A stretch of 64,000 nucleotides of DNA from Gammaproteobacteria bacterium. Its GTDB lineage: Bacteria > Pseudomonadota > Gammaproteobacteria > Thiohalobacterales > Thiohalobacteraceae. This document shows positions 41,383-49,682 of the stretch, piece by piece. The stretch covers positions 1 to 64,000 of the forward strand of contig JAHJQQ010000015.1 in NCBI GenBank assembly GCA_018819175.1, given 5' to 3'. The notes beneath the pieces were generated by a model. That model was not told the origin of the DNA. It did not search any database and saw only the letters and a list, made by a program, of their open reading frames with translations. The translations under genes and the position numbers were made by a program. The first letter of the stretch is position 1; each line of letters begins with the position of its first letter.

Positions 41383-42495
41383 TTAAGAGATTTTAGTTGA
41401 GGAAACCGTGGCTTGTCCCCCGCCCGGTTTCTCATACCACCCGCGTGTCGCATTGGCGATGCGCACCACCGACAGCATCACCGGCACTTCCACCAGGACA
41501 CCGACCACCGTGGCCAAGGCTGCCCCGGATTCAAAACCAAACAGGCTGATTGCCGCCGCGACGGCCAGTTCGAAGAAGTTGCTGGCACCAATCAGCGCCG
41601 AGGGCGCGGCGACGCAGTGCGCGACACCGAATTTTCGGTTGAGTAGATAGGCAAGTCCCGAGTTGAAATACACCTGGATCAGGATTGGTATGGCGAGCAA
41701 CACAATGATGAGTGGCTGCGCCAGTATCTGTTCCCCTTGGAAACCGAACAGCAATACCAGCGTCGCCAGGAGCGCGGTCAATGAGAGGGGTTGCAATGCC
41801 TTGATAGTGCGGGCCAGTCGCGCAACACCTTGGGCACGCTTCAACAATGCACGCCGCCAGATCTGCGCGAACAATACCGGTATAACGATATACAGCAGCA
41901 CCGACAGGAACAGCGTATCCCAGGGTACGCTGATCGCCGCCAAACCAAGCAGCAGTCCAACGATGGGTGCGAAGGCGAAGATCATGATCACATCGTTGAG
42001 GGCAACCTGGGTGAGCGTGAAATGCGGCTCGCCGTCGGTAAGGTGGCTCCAGACGAACACCATCGCCGTACAGGGCGCGGCGGCAAGCAGTATCAGGCCG
42101 GCGATGTAACTGTCGATCTGGTCGGCCGGCAGCCAGGGCGCGAACAGGCCACGGATGAAAATCCAACCCAGCAGCGCCATGGAAAAGGGTTTGACGGCCC
42201 AGTTGATGAACAGCGTGACACCCACGCCTTTCCAGTGTTCACGCACATGATGCAGGGCCGCGAAGTCGATCTTCAGCAGCATGGGGATGATCATCAGCCA
42301 GATCAGCACCGCGACGGGTAGATTGACCTGGGCGAATTCCATGCGTCCGATGGCCTGGAAAGGTGCGGGAAAATAATGCCCCAGTGCGATACCAATAACG
42401 ATGCAGAGAAACACCCATAGCGTCAGATAACGCTCAAAAAACCCTAACTGCGCCCCGCTTGCGCGCTTGGCTGTCACTTCGCACTGCGCCGTCAT
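41383..42495 (-). CDS. acr3: Arsenite efflux permease ACR3
   Basis: A 370-residue, roughly ten-segment inner-membrane transporter exporting arsenite. Typical ACR3 segments are LPVAVLIWLMIIPMLLKIDF, LLAAAPCTAMVFVWSHL with its essential cysteine, ALNDVIMIFAFAPIV and ALIGASNFFELAVA. It overlaps arsC by 4 bp and ends the ars operon. Confidence 0.94.
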   Translation of the reverse strand: MTAQCEVTAKRASGAQLGFFERYLTLWVFLCIVIGIALGHYFPAPFQAIGRMEFAQVNLPVAVLIWLMIIPMLLKIDFAALHHVREHWKGVGVTLFINWAVKPFSMALLGWIFIRGLFAPWLPADQIDSYIAGLILLAAAPCTAMVFVWSHLTDGEPHFTLTQVALNDVIMIFAFAPIVGLLLGLAAISVPWDTLFLSVLLYIVIPVLFAQIWRRALLKRAQGVARLARTIKALQPLSLTALLATLVLLFGFQGEQILAQPLIIVLLAIPILIQVYFNSGLAYLLNRKFGVAHCVAAPSALIGASNFFELAVAAAISLFGFESGAALATVVGVLVEVPVMLSVVRIANATRGWYEKPGGGQATVSSTKIS

Positions 42496-42923
42496 GCGCG
42501 GGCTCCGGCTTCTGTACGCAAACGTTCCAGCAGTTCGTTGACACGGCTGCGGACCTCGTCGCGGGTGGCGCGGAAGGTTGCCATGATCTCATCCTCTGTA
42601 CCGGTTGCCTTGGCGGGATCGCTCAACGGCCAGTGTTCCTTGCGCACGCCCGGTGGCGGCACGGGGCAATGCTCGTCGGCATGCCCGCACACAGTCACCA
42701 GGTAATCCGCTTCCGTCAGCATCGCATCCGTGAGTTTGGTCGATTCCTGATTCGAGATATCGATGCCCGCCTCCTGCATCACTGCGATAGCGCGCGGGTT
42801 CTTGCCATGCGCCTCGATGCCGGCGGACTGCACCGTGACACCCTCACCGGCCAAAGCACGTGCCCAACCTTCCGCCATCTGCGAGCGACAGGAATTGCCG
42901 GTACAGAGAAACAGTAAGTTCAT
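42492..42923 (-). CDS. arsC: Arsenate reductase, low-molecular-weight phosphatase type
   Basis: A 143-residue enzyme reducing arsenate to arsenite. The P-loop is FLCTGNSCRS (nucleophile Cys7). Cys79 and Cys86 (VTVCGHADEHC) match the two further redox cysteines of the thioredoxin-coupled Staphylococcus-type ArsC. Confidence 0.94.
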   Translation of the reverse strand: MNLLFLCTGNSCRSQMAEGWARALAGEGVTVQSAGIEAHGKNPRAIAVMQEAGIDISNQESTKLTDAMLTEADYLVTVCGHADEHCPVPPPGVRKEHWPLSDPAKATGTEDEIMATFRATRDEVRSRVNELLERLRTEAGARA

Positions 42924-42932
42924 CTGTTCACC

Positions 42933-43373
42933 TCAGCAACAGGCAGACGCGGATGGTGCGCAACAGCTATTTTCGCTGGCAGCTGCGTCCGCATCGCTAT
43001 CATTGAACGTCGGCGCGGACGCCAGCGTATGGAAGGTCTCCCAGGGAATCCCCTGCGGATCCATCGTCCAGTATTTATCCGATTTGGCATAGCAGCAGGT
43101 GCCACCCTTCTGTTCCATACCCGCAATCCCGGCAGCCTTCAGCCGTTGCTCGATCGCAACCTGTTCGTCTGCGTTATCACTTTGAATGCCGATGTGATCG
43201 ACGCCGGCCTTCTTACCACGCGTAGAGATGGCGAAGTTCACTTTGGGATCGTCCAGCATCCATTTGGCATAGTCGTTCTTGGTGATGCTGGGCTCGGTAC
43301 CGAACAACGTCGAATAGAATTCGATATTGCGGGACAGATCTTCCACTGCGATGTGAATGTGCATGCGTGACAT
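42933..43373 (-). CDS. arsI: ArsI/CadI-family VOC-fold protein
   Basis: A 146-residue vicinal-oxygen-chelate protein. MHIHIAVEDLSRNIEFYS and DHIGIQSDN are the metal-binding parts. The vicinal cysteine pair in KGGTCCYAKSDKYW matches the trivalent-arsenic site of ArsI, a dioxygenase splitting the carbon-arsenic bond of organoarsenicals. The C-terminus ends in a cysteine-rich tail (NSCCAPSASACC). Proteins of this kind are also annotated CadI. The ATG at 43373 has AAGGAG 7 nt upstream. Confidence 0.82.
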   Translation of the reverse strand: MSRMHIHIAVEDLSRNIEFYSTLFGTEPSITKNDYAKWMLDDPKVNFAISTRGKKAGVDHIGIQSDNADEQVAIEQRLKAAGIAGMEQKGGTCCYAKSDKYWTMDPQGIPWETFHTLASAPTFNDSDADAAASENSCCAPSASACC

Positions 43374-43406
43374 GGGCATACTCCTTCATTAGGTTTTGAA
43401 AATGGG

Positions 43407-43760
43407 TCAGGTACAACAGGACGTGCCGGGGCGATTGGACATGCTCGCGAGCATGTTCCGATCCCCCGCGAACAACGCTTCTTCCGCGATACCGCGCGCG
43501 GTGTCACGCAGTACGGATTTGGCCCAGGACGGCAGCTCAGGATGCAGCCGGTAATACACCCACTGTCCCTGTTTCTGATCCTGCACAATACCGGCGTCCC
43601 GCAGCAGTGCGAGATGACGGGAGATCTTGGGCTGGATCATATCGAGCGCGTGAGTCAGTTCACACACGCAAAGTGTGCGTTCGCTGGCCAACAACATCAG
43701 GCAACGCAACCGCGTCGGGTCCGATAGGGCTTTGAAGAATATTTCCGGTTCGAGATACAT
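43407..43760 (-). CDS. arsR: ArsR-family arsenic-responsive repressor
   Basis: A 117-residue winged-helix repressor. The metal-sensing pair is CVC in TLCVCELTHAL, followed by the recognition region QPKISRHLALLRDAGIV and the wing KQGQWVYYRL. The tail ends GTSCCT. It heads the operon arsR-arsI-arsC-acr3 and is expected to repress it until arsenite binds. The ATG at 43760 fits the family; the open frame upstream runs through the promoter. Confidence 0.92.
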   Translation of the reverse strand: MYLEPEIFFKALSDPTRLRCLMLLASERTLCVCELTHALDMIQPKISRHLALLRDAGIVQDQKQGQWVYYRLHPELPSWAKSVLRDTARGIAEEALFAGDRNMLASMSNRPGTSCCT

Positions 43761-43763
43761 GGC

Positions 43764-43812
43764 GCTATATATATGCCATTCCGTATATATGGTCAAGCAT
43801 ATATTTATGCAC
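43764..43812. promoter_or_regulatory. AT-rich operator/promoter candidate of the ars operon
   Basis: A run of related half-sites (TATATATGCC, GTATATATGG, CATATATTTATG) lies directly upstream of arsR and includes imperfect inverted repeats. ArsR proteins usually bind AT-rich inverted repeats at this place. The exact bases cannot be fixed by eye. Confidence 0.4.
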
Positions 43813-43870
43813 CGACTACCAGAACGCTGTCTAGACTGCATCGCCTCTATATAAACGGATGCTAATGCTT

Positions 43871-44039
43871 AGGGACCTTTGATTAATGCGTCATTGCGAG
43901 GCGCGCAGCGATGCGGCACAAGCGAGCTTGCGAGCGCAGAACGCCCGCAGGGCGACTCCGAAGGGGTGCGCGTAACGAATAATCTCCAAGTGATCGAACT
44001 ACCGTTGTGGGAGATTGCTTCGCTCCGCTCGCAATAACG
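43871..44039. repeat. MITE-like repeat with GTCATTGCGAG core
   Basis: It starts AGGGACCTTTGATTAATG, related to the AGGAACCTCTGATTAA ends found elsewhere. The core begins CGTCATTGCGAGGCGCGCAG and finishes GAGATTGCTTCGCTCCGCTC GCAATAACG. It lies between arsR and the subtilase gene and fills most of a gap of about 500 bp; the rest shows no gene. Confidence 0.75.
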
Positions 44040-44256
44040 ATTCAAGAAAAGTGTCAGATGTAAGCATTCTTCTGCAACTGGTCGGTTAGATTAAACGCTG
44101 CCGCAGAGTTAACAGGAGACTTCAATCGTTTGATTCTCCGAGTAATTTATTAATAGAAATAGACACTATAGGCCGACAGCGTGCACTGAAGACTATATAA
44201 AGGTTATAGTCGTACCGGACTTGCCGATGGTGGCTACCAATAATGACAACTACACC

Positions 44257-46536
44257 ATGACACGTATCACTCGACTCACTGCCGCTGTTATACCGTTGAT
44301 CGGCCTGCTCTTTTCCCAGCCGCTTTATGCTGAGACGGATGCCCTGCTCGATCAAATTAAACATGCCTGGTCAACACAGGGCGCCGAAGGTTATCGCCGT
44401 GTTGCGAAATCCCTCGGCCACGCCGTTCGTGAAGAACAAGGCAAGGTCATGGTGCCGGTGATCGTCAAGCGCGACATCAGTCGCGGATCAAACTTCATAC
44501 CCCGATTACGTTTGGCTGGCGCGCGCCTGGATGCCGTGTCTCGCTCCTACGCTCGCATCCTGGTTCCTATCGATCGCCTTGACCACTTAAGCAACCAGTT
44601 TCCGGCAGACCAGCTTCGCGCGCCCTACCCGGTCTACCCGGCCTCTTTCGGTATGGGATCTATTATTTCGGAAAGCACAGCGTTGACTGATGCCGATGGT
44701 TATCAAGTCGGAAATCTTACCGGTAGCAACGTGAAAGTTGCCGTGGTGGACTTGGGATTCTCTGGTTTGACCAATGCGAAGAATCAGGGTGAACTTCCTG
44801 CAAACACTGTTGGTATTGATTACACCGGAACTGGACTAGAAACAGGAACTAAACATGGCGTGGGAGTTGCGGAACATGTGATGGACATGGCGCCAGGTGC
44901 AACCTTGTATTGCATCAAGGTCGATGATTCTGTCTCTTTGCAGAACGCCGCTGACTACATCAAGACCAACAACATTAAGATTGCCAATCATTCGGTTGCC
45001 TGGGTACTGGCCAGTTATTACGACGACACCGGGTATATTAACGACATCATTAACGAGTCGCATGATATTGATGGGGTATTCTGGGCCATATCCTCCGGCA
45101 ACCAGGCCCGACAACATTGGCGCGGCACCTGGACCGATAGCGATGGCGACGATGATCTGGAATTTGCAGCGAATGATGAACTGCTGGCCTTGTCCGGGAC
45201 AGCCTCAACGGTTTCGGTTTATCTGAACTGGAATCAATATGGCGTCAATAACAAAACCAATCTGAACCTGTACGTACTAAACAACGTTGGTGCAATCACG
45301 GCTTCCAGCACGATCACGCAATCACGCTTCAATGATCCCTATGAAGCGGTTAGCTTTACCTACGTCTCAAGCCAGGCACCCTATAGCGTGAGAGTCACCC
45401 ATGCCGGCGGTGCTAGTGCAACCGGACTGGACATCACCTTGTTCAGCTTCAGCCACAATTTCGAACACTTTACCTTGGCCTCCAGCATTTTGGACCCGGC
45501 CAGCGCGCATGGCGCCTTTACCGTCGGCGCAGTCAATCAATCCAACTGGTTACAAACCACACCACCACTCGAATCCTATTCCAGCCGAGGACCCACAACA
45601 GACGGTCGCCAGAAACCAGACTTGATAGCACCGGATGGCACCAGCAGCCTGGCCTACGGCACGCGCGCATCCTTCGGCACATCGTTCAGCTCACCGACCG
45701 TAGCTGGGGCCGCTGCATTGCTGAAACAGGAAAATATCAGCCGCACGGCTGCGACACTCGCCAGTCTGCTGAGATCGTCAGCCACGGATATTGGTGCGGT
45801 CGGTGCCGACCCCTTGTATGGCTATGGTAAACTGCAATTGCCGCTCATCGACAGCGATGCCGACCAGCTCAGTAATAAACAGGAAATCGGTCTCGGTACC
45901 AATGCCCTTTTGGCGGATACGGATAGCGATGGCTTAACGGATTACGAAGAAGTCACAACTTACCTTACCAATCCATTGCTGACAGACACGGATGGCGAAG
46001 GGTTATCCGATTATGCTGAAGTCGTTACCTATAACACCAATCCCCTTCTTGCAGATTCGGATAGCGATGGTCTATCGGACTACGCCGAAGTCATCACCTA
46101 CCTGACCAACCCCTTGCTCGCTGACACCGATGGCGATGGCTTATCCGATCAAGCCGAGGTGATGACCCATAGCACCAACCCGCTCTTGGCGGATACGGAT
46201 GGCGAAGGACTAACGGACTATCAAGAAATTATTACCTATCTCACCAATCCAAACCAAAGCGATACCGACGGTGACGGACTGAATGACCACTTCGAGATTA
46301 TCACCTACAACACCAATCCGCTTGTCTCCAACCGCGGAGATCTGGCACCACGCGGTCAACCCGATGGCCAGGTCAATGCCGGCGATGCCGTGGTGATGTC
46401 GCGGCTGGCGACCGGTGAGATATCAGCAACGGCAGCGGAATTGAGCTTGGGTGATCTGAATTACAACAGCGCATTGGATGCGGGTGACATGGTGGTGCTG
46501 ATGCGCGTGATTCAGGGGCTGGCCACGCTGCCCTGA
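44257..46536 (+). CDS. Secreted subtilisin-family serine protease with calcium-binding and dockerin-like repeats
   Basis: A 759-residue exported protein. The signal peptide ends QPLYA. The S8 domain spans about 150-535, with candidate catalytic Asp165 (VAVVDLGFSG), His200 (GTKHGVGVAEHV) and Ser476 (GTSFSSPTVAG). The His motif departs from the usual HGTHVAG. Residues about 532-692 are 23-residue units of the type DTDGDGLSDYAEV-TYLTNPLL, TSP3-like calcium loops. The C-terminus (GDLAPRGQPDGQVNAGD ... LGDLNYNSALDAGD) is dockerin-like. The ATG at 44257 gives a clean signal peptide; upstream in-frame starts exist at 44221 and 44227. Confidence 0.85.
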   Translation: MTRITRLTAAVIPLIGLLFSQPLYAETDALLDQIKHAWSTQGAEGYRRVAKSLGHAVREEQGKVMVPVIVKRDISRGSNFIPRLRLAGARLDAVSRSYARILVPIDRLDHLSNQFPADQLRAPYPVYPASFGMGSIISESTALTDADGYQVGNLTGSNVKVAVVDLGFSGLTNAKNQGELPANTVGIDYTGTGLETGTKHGVGVAEHVMDMAPGATLYCIKVDDSVSLQNAADYIKTNNIKIANHSVAWVLASYYDDTGYINDIINESHDIDGVFWAISSGNQARQHWRGTWTDSDGDDDLEFAANDELLALSGTASTVSVYLNWNQYGVNNKTNLNLYVLNNVGAITASSTITQSRFNDPYEAVSFTYVSSQAPYSVRVTHAGGASATGLDITLFSFSHNFEHFTLASSILDPASAHGAFTVGAVNQSNWLQTTPPLESYSSRGPTTDGRQKPDLIAPDGTSSLAYGTRASFGTSFSSPTVAGAAALLKQENISRTAATLASLLRSSATDIGAVGADPLYGYGKLQLPLIDSDADQLSNKQEIGLGTNALLADTDSDGLTDYEEVTTYLTNPLLTDTDGEGLSDYAEVVTYNTNPLLADSDSDGLSDYAEVITYLTNPLLADTDGDGLSDQAEVMTHSTNPLLADTDGEGLTDYQEIITYLTNPNQSDTDGDGLNDHFEIITYNTNPLVSNRGDLAPRGQPDGQVNAGDAVVMSRLATGEISATAAELSLGDLNYNSALDAGDMVVLMRVIQGLATLP
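45850..46332 (+). repeat. Tandem 69-bp coding repeats (TSP3-like) in the protease gene
   Basis: Six consecutive 23-codon units, preceded by a diverged first unit, each carrying D-(T/S)-D-(S/G)-(D/E)-GL-(T/S/N)-D and ending TNPLL or a variant. Neighbouring units are alike at the DNA level too, pointing to recent expansion by recombination or slippage. Confidence 0.88.
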
Positions 46537-46589
46537 CAGTTTGTTTGTGTAGCAGCGGCCGACGCCGCGAAGGCAGTGTTTGATAACTT

Positions 46590-46660
46590 GTCATACTGGC
46601 GAATGCCAGTATCCAGTGTATATAAATAAAACATGGATTCCGGCATTCGCCGGAATGACG
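46590..46660. repeat. CGTCATTCCGGC-family inverted repeat, left arm diverged
   Basis: The left arm reads GTCATACTGGCGAATGCCAG, the right arm TTCCGGCATTCGCCGGAATGACG. It lies between the protease and the convergent AgmX-like gene. Confidence 0.8.
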
Positions 46661-46678
46661 GATTAAGCTAATTGGCGT

Positions 46679-47674
46679 TTAAGCCGGCAGGAAATCAATC
46701 GGATAAGTAATCGTTACAACCTCGACATCCTTGGTCCCGAAGTTGAACATCTTGACCCGCGACACTACCTTGGTACCGAGCGCCGCATCGGCCAGTTCAC
46801 TGGAAACCACCGAACAGTCCACCACCTGACCGTCAGGCGAGATAGTCAGCTTCAACACCAGCTTACCCTGCAGCGTCGGATTGCTGCGCAACGCGCGGTT
46901 ATACATGGCGTAGATCGCATTCTTGTTACGATCGAACACCATCTGGATTTCTTCAATACTGCGCGAGGCATGCCGCGCCTTGCCATTGCTGTTGGTCACA
47001 CCGCCCGTGTCCGCTGCGCCGGCAACGGGACTCGCCACCTTCGTCGTACCGCGCTGCGCCAATCCGACATCACCGGTATCGCGACTCAGCCGACTGGTAT
47101 CGATACCGCCCGAGGCCGCAGCTACCTTCGAGGTCAACAGCGAACGTTCGGTGCGTGCCGCGGTCTTGCCGGCATCCGCAACGCGCGCGTCTTTGCGCAA
47201 GGTATTCAGCTTGGAGTTGTCACGCAGGTCCGCAAGATCATCACTGAACGCCAGCAAGCCGGATTTCGCCGCTTTCTTGCGTGCGGCATCCGGATCCGGC
47301 TTGGGTGCCACCTGTGCTACCTGTGTCTCTGGCTTGGGTTTGGGTTTGATCGGCTGCTCAACCTTTGGCGTGACCTTGGGTTTGGGTTCCACTTTGGGAA
47401 CCGGTTTGGGTTCCGGCTTTACCGCGACAACCGGCTCCGGTTTTGGTTTGGGTACCACCACAGGTTTGGGCTGCGGACGTTCCAGAATCAGTTTGGCCAG
47501 ACGCGGCGGCAGCTCCTCCACGGGCTCTTCAATCACTGGAAGCGGGAGATAAGGCATTACTACACTCAGACATAAAACCAGCCCACAGACGTTCAGCAGG
47601 ATACGTCGGAAGCGTCGCTCCTCATCGGGCGCCACCATCCAGGGCAGTGTCAGCGTATGCAGTGCGGCACTCAT
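46679..47674 (-). CDS. TonB/AgmX-like trans-envelope protein
   Basis: A 331-residue protein. It has a cytoplasmic N-terminus, one membrane segment (about 24-46), a long Pro/Lys/Val-rich span (about 55-125) of the TonB kind, then a C-terminal TonB-like/AgmX-PglI domain (about 235-331) with LRSNPTLQGKLVLKLTISPDGQV and FGTKDVEVVTITYPIDF. It would reach across the periplasm and be driven by the ExbB/ExbD proteins encoded just upstream. No TonB-dependent receptor is nearby. It is the last gene of the nine-gene operon. Confidence 0.82.
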   Translation of the reverse strand: MSAALHTLTLPWMVAPDEERRFRRILLNVCGLVLCLSVVMPYLPLPVIEEPVEELPPRLAKLILERPQPKPVVVPKPKPEPVVAVKPEPKPVPKVEPKPKVTPKVEQPIKPKPKPETQVAQVAPKPDPDAARKKAAKSGLLAFSDDLADLRDNSKLNTLRKDARVADAGKTAARTERSLLTSKVAAASGGIDTSRLSRDTGDVGLAQRGTTKVASPVAGAADTGGVTNSNGKARHASRSIEEIQMVFDRNKNAIYAMYNRALRSNPTLQGKLVLKLTISPDGQVVDCSVVSSELADAALGTKVVSRVKMFNFGTKDVEVVTITYPIDFLPA

Positions 47675-47678
47675 TTAT

Positions 47679-48182
47679 TCACTCCTTGTCCGGCGCGCGC
47701 TGCAATACGGCCAGAGAGACATGGCCATAGCCCGCGTCGGTACAGGTTGCCATCACCTTTTTGAGAACCGAAAATGGCACGGTCTTATTGCCCATGATCG
47801 TGATCTCGCGCTGCTCTGGCGTACTACCGGGATCGGCGCGTAACGCTTTAGCGGACTGTTCATCCAGCGCCGATTTCAATGCCGCGACAGCGAATTCCTC
47901 AGATGTAACATCGGCAATACTGGCCACCTTGTGACCATCCAGAAGAATATCTGTATCGGTAACCATGACAACCACTGTTTCGCGAGGCTTGTCTTCGGCG
48001 ACCGACTCCGGCAACTGCACCGAGCGCGTGCTCGGCAATACTTCGCCATCCGAGGAATTCACCAGCAGGAAGAACACCAGGATGGTGAAAATGTCCATCA
48101 GCGATACCAGATTTAGTGCTGTGCCACGCCCCCAACGTTTGTGGTGGCGCTGCATGCGTTCGGCACGTCCCGACATTTTCAT
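47679..48182 (-). CDS. ExbD/TolR-family protein, second copy of the operon
   Basis: A 167-residue protein with one membrane segment (about 27-43) holding the key aspartate in LVSLMDIFTILVFFLLVNS. The periplasmic part has TVVVMVTDTDILLDGHKVA and a C-terminal VPFSVLKKVMATCTDAGY. It overlaps the preceding exbD-like gene by 4 bp. Two unlike ExbD proteins beside one ExbB recall motors built with two different D-type subunits. Confidence 0.88.
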   Translation of the reverse strand: MKMSGRAERMQRHHKRWGRGTALNLVSLMDIFTILVFFLLVNSSDGEVLPSTRSVQLPESVAEDKPRETVVVMVTDTDILLDGHKVASIADVTSEEFAVAALKSALDEQSAKALRADPGSTPEQREITIMGNKTVPFSVLKKVMATCTDAGYGHVSLAVLQRAPDKE

Positions 48183-48706
48183 CGCGCACCTCCGGCTGAT
48201 GCTATTTTATCGTCTGCTAGCGGTGCATCACCGACGGAGATCTGCGGAAACAGTTCCACCTTGACCAGATTTCCGGCAACCACCGTATCGGCAATACGCA
48301 CTGCATCCATGGTCTGTACCAGACTGTCATAGGCAATATCCGGTTCCAGCAACAGCGTCACGTCCTGTTTGTCCGGATAGCGCGATTTGATCTGCTGCAG
48401 TAATTCAGATAACTGCGCGTAATCATAACTACCATCCTGATGAGTGATACGTTTAATCAATCCACCACGACGGTCCCCAACCTCGATGCCGTCTTTGCGC
48501 AGCACCAATTCCAGTTCGAAGCTTTCCGGCGGCGGCTCTGCGCCGGCCTGACCGGCGGGCAGATTCAACTCCAGGATAGTGATGCGCGAAAACACTGCCG
48601 TGATCAGCAGAAACGGCACCAGGATCACCATCAGGTTCATGAACGCGGTGATATTGATATCACCGGGATCACTGGAGCTGGCACGACGGCGCCAACGGCG
48701 TCTCAT
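48179..48706 (-). CDS. ExbD/TolR-family protein, first copy of the operon
   Basis: A 175-residue protein. A basic N-terminus (MRRRWRRRA) is followed by a membrane segment (about 20-41) that begins NITAFMNLMVILVPFLLI; the usual proton-path aspartate (as in SLIDV/SLMDI) is replaced here by Asn (AFMNLM). The rest is periplasmic with ELELVLRKDGIEVGD. It overlaps the exbB-like gene by 4 bp. If the missing acid is real, only the second ExbD of the operon may carry protons. Confidence 0.85.
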   Translation of the reverse strand: MRRRWRRRASSSDPGDINITAFMNLMVILVPFLLITAVFSRITILELNLPAGQAGAEPPPESFELELVLRKDGIEVGDRRGGLIKRITHQDGSYDYAQLSELLQQIKSRYPDKQDVTLLLEPDIAYDSLVQTMDAVRIADTVVAGNLVKVELFPQISVGDAPLADDKIASAGGAR

Positions 48707-49356
48707 GCGGCGCCACCACCGATCGGGGATTTCTCGGTCAGCACATTGAGGAATTTGACCGAGGCCATTTCCAGACTATCGACAAGCTCGGTCGTTTTAG
48801 ACTGTAGTACGGTATAGATCAGCAGCAAGGGGATAGCGACCATCAGACCAAAGGCCGTGGTGTTCATGGCCACCGAAATACTGGCGGACAGCATATCGGC
48901 CTTATCCGCCGCATTGGCCGTTGAGACGGCGGTGAAGGCCTGAATCAGACCAATAATGGTACCGAGCAGGCCCAGCAAGGTGGCGATATTGGCGAAGGTC
49001 GCGATGTAATGGGTACGTTTCTCCAAGCGCGGCACCGTTTCCATCAAACCTTCCTGCATGGCCATTTCGACATCGTCACGCCGGCGTGCGGATGACATGC
49101 GACTGAGGCCATAACCCAGGATACGACTGATGGCCGACTTCGATTCGGCACTGACGGCGATTGCCTGCTGGTAATTACCCGCGGCCAGCAATGGCATGAT
49201 CTTGCTCCAGATGCGCTTATTCGTGGAACGCGCCAGCGTTAGATACACATAACGTTCAATGGCAATCGCCATACCGAGCGCGAGCACGACGACGATCGGA
49301 TACATAAACAATCCGCCGGACTGAAAAAAACCCACGATCGAGGCATAGATGTCCAT
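48703..49356 (-). CDS. ExbB/TolQ/MotA-family proton channel protein of the TPR operon
   Basis: A 217-residue inner-membrane protein with three predicted membrane segments (about 12-35, 118-140 and 160-185) and the motifs IATFANIATLLGLLGTIIGLI and NTTAFGLMVAIPLLLIY. It is clearly different from the ExbB at 18183. The ATG at 49356 follows a G-rich ribosome site. Confidence 0.88.
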   Translation of the reverse strand: MDIYASIVGFFQSGGLFMYPIVVVLALGMAIAIERYVYLTLARSTNKRIWSKIMPLLAAGNYQQAIAVSAESKSAISRILGYGLSRMSSARRRDDVEMAMQEGLMETVPRLEKRTHYIATFANIATLLGLLGTIIGLIQAFTAVSTANAADKADMLSASISVAMNTTAFGLMVAIPLLLIYTVLQSKTTELVDSLEMASVKFLNVLTEKSPIGGGAA

Positions 49357-49406
49357 ACTGTTTCCCCCACAAACCAAATTGGCTGATAAGACTATATGAA
49401 GTGCGG

Positions 49407-49682
49407 TTAACGGATTCCGTGAACTGAATCGTAATATCGCAATTCACGCTGAAATACTTCTCGTTCCACCGGCTGCAGCGATTCATTCAACAAGCTGCCG
49501 CTGGGCAGGCCTGCGAATTCACCGATACCCGAGGCCTTCCAGGGCACAATGGTCAGGGATTTCGGTAATTCCTGATTACCTGTTACCGCCATCCCTTCGA
49601 GATCCATATCCGTTGCCGCCGATGCAACTTGCATCACACCAAGGCAGCTCAGGAAAACACCCAGTGCTAAAAACTGTCTCAT
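49407..49682 (-). CDS. Small exported protein of the TPR/ExbBD operon
   Basis: A 91-residue protein with a signal peptide ending QVASA. The mature part is about 70 residues, with LTIVPWKASGIGEF and a C-terminal ESLQPVEREVFQRELRYYD. I recognise no family. It overlaps the preceding TPR gene by 4 bp, so it clearly belongs to the operon. It could be a periplasmic partner of the motor. Confidence 0.7.
   Translation of the reverse strand: MRQFLALGVFLSCLGVMQVASAATDMDLEGMAVTGNQELPKSLTIVPWKASGIGEFAGLPSGSLLNESLQPVEREVFQRELRYYDSVHGIR

Noticed and set aside
45850..46332. Regular 69-bp repeats considered as a non-coding array
   Set aside because: They are in frame and encode calcium-binding 23-residue units of the protease.
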